Source: an uncultured Oscillospiraceae bacterium
Lineage (GTDB): Bacteria > Bacillota > Clostridia > Oscillospirales > Oscillospiraceae
Assembly (NCBI GenBank): GCA_934565795.1
Contig: CAKTIM010000024.1
Coordinates: forward strand, 1 to 30,827
Length of the DNA stretch: 30,827 nt
Direction of reading: 5' to 3'
Under the pieces are notes generated by a model that had not been told where the DNA came from, did no database searches, and worked only from the letters and a program-made list of their open reading frames with translations. The translations under genes were made by a program, and so were the position numbers. Numbering within the stretch: position 1 is the first letter of the stretch; the number at the start of each line of letters is the position of its first letter. This document shows positions 28,572-30,827 of the stretch, in pieces.

Positions 28572-30332
28572 ATGAGTGAAGAAAACCTGTATACCTTTGA
28601 AAACCCCGAGTACCGCAAGACCTATTGGCATTCCTGCTCCCACATCATGGCCCAGGCTGTGAAGCGTCTGTGGCCGGAGGTGCAGCTGGCCATCGGCCCC
28701 GCCATTGACGAGGGCTGGTACTATGACTTCGACGCTCCCTTTGCCTTCACCCCGGAGCATATGGAGAAGATCGAGGCCGAGATGAAGAAAATCTGCAAGG
28801 AGCGCCTGCCCATCGTCCGCAGCGAGAAGCCCCGGCCCGAGGCCATTGCCTACATGCAGGAGCGCAATGAGCCTTATAAGGTGGAGCTGATCGAGGACCT
28901 GCCGGAGGATGCCGTCATCTCCTTCTATACCCAGGGCGAGTTCACCGACCTGTGCGCAGGCCCCCATCTGGATCATACCGGCCGGGTCAAGGGCAACGCC
29001 ATCAAGCTGCTGTCCACCTGCGGCGCTTACTGGCGGGGCGACTCCAAGCGCAAGATGCTGCAAAGAATTTACGGCATCGCCTTCCCCAAGAAAGAGGAGC
29101 TGGACGCCTACCTGCAGCGCATTGAGGAGGCCAAGAAGCGGGATCACCGCAAGCTGGGCAAGGAGCTGGGCCTGTTCATGCTCACCGATTACGGCCCCGG
29201 CTTCCCGTTCTTCCTGCCCAAGGGCATGGTGCTGCGCAACACCCTGATCGACTACTGGCGTCAGGTGCACAAGAAGTACGGCTATGTGGAGGTCTCCACC
29301 CCCATGATCCTGAACCGTACCCTGTGGGAGCAGTCCGGCCACTGGGATCATTATAAGAACAACATGTACACCACCGTTATCGACGAGCAGGACTACGCCA
29401 TCAAGCCCATGAACTGCCCCGGCGGCATGCTGGTGTACGCCTCCGAGCCCCACTCCTACCGCGACCTGCCCCTGCGGGTGGGCGAGCTGGGCCTGGTGCA
29501 CCGCCATGAGCTGAGCGGCGCGCTCCACGGCCTGTTCCGTGTGCGCTGCTTCACCCAGGACGACGCCCACATCTTTATGACCAAGGATCAGATGGAGACC
29601 GAGATCCAGAACGTGGTGAAGCTCTTTGACGAGGTATATTCCGTATTCGGTCTGAAATACACCATCGAGCTTTCCACCATGCCGGACGATCACATCGGCA
29701 CCGTGGAGGAGTGGGAGTTCAACCAGGATATCCTGAAGAAGGCCATCACCGCCATGGGCAAGGACTTCGTTATCAACGAGGGCGACGGCGCGTTCTATGG
29801 CCCCAAGCTGGACTTCCACATTGAGGACTGCCTGGGCCGTACCTGGCAGTGCGGCACCATTCAGCTGGATTCCCAGCTGCCGGAGCGGTTCCAGCTGGAG
29901 TACGTGGGCGAGGACGGCCTGAAGCACCGCCCCGTGATGATCCACCGGGTGGTATTCGGCTCCATCGAGCGGTTCATCGGCGTGATCACTGAGCATTTTT
30001 CCGGCGCGTTCCCCCTGTGGCTGAACCCCGTGCAGGTGAAGGTGCTGCCCGTTACTGAGCGCGCCCATGACTACGCCGCCCAGATCACCGCTCAGCTGGA
30101 TGCCGCGGGCATCCGGGTGGAGAACGACCTGCGCAGCGAGAAGCTGGGCTACAAGATCCGCGAGGCTCAGATGCAGAAGATCCCCTACATGCTGGTGGTG
30201 GGCGACCGGGACATGGAAAACGGCACCGTCTCCGTCCGCACCCGCCAGGGCGAGGATCTGGGTGCCATGACCCTGGACGCCTTCGTGGCAAAATGCCAGA
30301 GCGAAATCGCCAGCAAGTCCCGCGAGGTTTAA
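28572..30332 (+). CDS. thrS: Threonine--tRNA ligase lacking the TGS domain
   Basis: A 586-residue class II aminoacyl-tRNA synthetase. It begins directly with the editing domain (HxxxH at His20 and His24, WHSCSH) and lacks the ~60-residue N-terminal TGS domain of the E. coli enzyme. The catalytic core has MNCPGGM with the zinc-binding cysteine, class II motif 2 around FRVRCFTQDDAHIF, and motif 3 near the C-terminal GSIERFIGVITEHF. The anticodon-binding domain starts at NPVQVKVLPV. AAGGAGG lies nine bases before the ATG at 28572. Expression is under the T-box leader. Confidence 0.97.
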   Translation: MSEENLYTFENPEYRKTYWHSCSHIMAQAVKRLWPEVQLAIGPAIDEGWYYDFDAPFAFTPEHMEKIEAEMKKICKERLPIVRSEKPRPEAIAYMQERNEPYKVELIEDLPEDAVISFYTQGEFTDLCAGPHLDHTGRVKGNAIKLLSTCGAYWRGDSKRKMLQRIYGIAFPKKEELDAYLQRIEEAKKRDHRKLGKELGLFMLTDYGPGFPFFLPKGMVLRNTLIDYWRQVHKKYGYVEVSTPMILNRTLWEQSGHWDHYKNNMYTTVIDEQDYAIKPMNCPGGMLVYASEPHSYRDLPLRVGELGLVHRHELSGALHGLFRVRCFTQDDAHIFMTKDQMETEIQNVVKLFDEVYSVFGLKYTIELSTMPDDHIGTVEEWEFNQDILKKAITAMGKDFVINEGDGAFYGPKLDFHIEDCLGRTWQCGTIQLDSQLPERFQLEYVGEDGLKHRPVMIHRVVFGSIERFIGVITEHFSGAFPLWLNPVQVKVLPVTERAHDYAAQITAQLDAAGIRVENDLRSEKLGYKIREAQMQKIPYMLVVGDRDMENGTVSVRTRQGEDLGAMTLDAFVAKCQSEIASKSREV

Positions 30333-30362
30333 GGAAAAGGCGCTCCCATGAAAAGCAACCAC

Positions 30363-30480
30363 CCCCAGCTCCCCTGAAAGGGGGCTGGGAGGTTCGCGGC
30401 ATGCAATTATAGCTTCATAAAAACCCAAGGCGAATTCGTACCACCCCCGCTTGGCCAGTACGAATTCGCCTTCTTTTTCT
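30363..30480 (+). repeat. Composite intergenic repeat, copy 3 (partial), probable thrS terminator
   Basis: GCTCCCCTGAAAGGGGGCTGG opens a shortened first module. AAGGCGAATTCGTAC (30427-30441) is perfectly complementary to 30458-30472, followed by CTTTTT. This is the same central palindrome as in the copies at 9652-9698 and 27498-27541. It is the first strong hairpin with a T-run after thrS, so it probably ends that transcript. The third module of the other copies is absent. Confidence 0.75.
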
Positions 30481-30715
30481 GGGCATTACCCCCACGCCGT
30501 AGGGGTCGGCAACCTGCCGACCCTCAGCCTGACGGTTTGGGTAGCAGTAGGGATGAACGTATACCCCAAAAGGTACATCTCTCGGCTTCCCTGTGGGGGA
30601 AGCTGTCGCCGCAGCGACTGAAGAGGGCACTCAGGTAATGGCTTTGAGAGAGACTTAACTAAAGAGGTACAGTGTACAACGTTTTGAGTGCGTAGTAGTC
30701 CATATCCATTAATAC
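30481..30715 (+). repeat. Other intergenic repeat-like modules, no gene
   Basis: A hairpin GTAGGGGTCGGCAACC/TGCCGACCC (about 30502-30525) and a block CGGCTTCCCTGTGGGGGAAG (from 30583) with GTCGCCGCAGCGAC look like further repeat modules of a different type. From 30640 to 30715 the sequence is more AT-rich and may be the left edge of a mobile element, but no clear inverted repeat is visible inside the window. Confidence 0.4.
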
Positions 30716-30746
30716 TTTACAACCATCTCTTCATGTGGTATATAAT
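30716..30746 (+). promoter_or_regulatory. Possible promoter of the truncated last gene
   Basis: TTTACA (30716-30721) and TATAAT (30741-30746) with a 19-bp spacer, or TATATA at 30739 with a 17-bp spacer, 30 bases before the ATG. Confidence 0.55.
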
Positions 30747-30776
30747 AAGCAGCCAAGAAAAAAGGAGTGCACCACA

Positions 30777-30827
30777 ATGAAGAACAAGGAAATATATCTG
30801 AGCGAAGAAGAGCAGCAATATCTGAAA
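30777..30827 (+). CDS. Start of an unidentified gene (cut by the window end)
   Basis: Seventeen codons are visible, MKNKEIYLSEEEQQYLK, behind AAAAGGAG at good spacing and a plausible promoter. The charged LSEEE start resembles the N terminus of some IS630-type transposases, and the AT-rich upstream region would fit an insertion sequence edge, but too little is present to decide. Confidence 0.5.
   Translation, partial: MKNKEIYLSEEEQQYLK

Noticed and set aside
28542..30428. 628-residue minus-strand open frame
   Set aside because: Antisense shadow of thrS, which is unambiguous and led by a T-box.

Overview
The window is a GC-rich chromosomal segment of a Firmicute, most likely a gut-type Clostridia of the Oscillospiraceae/Ruminococcaceae kind. 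This is an inference from strong Shine-Dalgarno sites, sigma-A promoters, a T-box leader, the gene content and the style of the intergenic repeats; no taxonomic search was run. It reads as core and metabolic chromosome with several small repeat elements, not as a prophage or plasmid.

Layout. 1-742: the end of an rRNA operon with an uncommon order, 23S 3' end, tRNA-Lys, tRNA-Glu, 5S, tRNA-Asn, terminator. 768-3769 (minus): an autoregulated zinc-uptake operon zur-znuA-znuC-znuB, with a perfect Zur/Fur-type palindrome next to the -10 box. 3812-6206 (plus): a small membrane protein, a frameshifted exported protein, an ECF sigma factor and its probable anti-sigma partner, whose outer domain is a paralogue of the frameshifted protein. 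6260-6856: an HTH domain fused to a complete desulfoferrodoxin-like module. 6928-7363: a MITE-like palindrome and an unexplained leader ending in a terminator. 7364-9518: a thioredoxin-reductase-like flavoprotein and an MFS transporter. 9525-9781: a composite intergenic repeat. 9791-12881 (minus): glucuronate isomerase, an amidohydrolase and a NudC-type Nudix hydrolase. 12991-14471 (minus): pssA-psd for phosphatidylethanolamine synthesis. 14750-16799 (plus): a flippase-like membrane protein and a ROK glucokinase. 16911-18438: rRNA methyltransferase RlmA (minus) and a polysaccharide deacetylase (plus).

18479-24950 (minus) looks like a cell-envelope region: a GT-C membrane glycosyltransferase, a GT2 glycosyltransferase, an Lgt-like membrane domain fused to leucine-rich repeats, an exported NAGPA-type glycosidase, and a second frameshifted exported protein. 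25153-27201 (minus) is psuK-psuG for pseudouridine breakdown; the kinase carries its own HTH domain. 27315-27780 is another composite repeat, followed by a small membrane protein. 28263-30332 is a T-box-controlled thrS lacking the TGS domain. The window ends in more repeats and the first 17 codons of an unidentified gene.

The observations most worth a second look are the HTH-desulfoferrodoxin fusion, the Lgt-like/LRR/NAGPA cassette, two 2-nt frameshifts at AT dinucleotide tracts in exported proteins, a small inverted-repeat element that supplies the stop codon of two unrelated genes, and tRNA genes between 23S and 5S rRNA. No CRISPR array, phage module or canonical defence system was seen.
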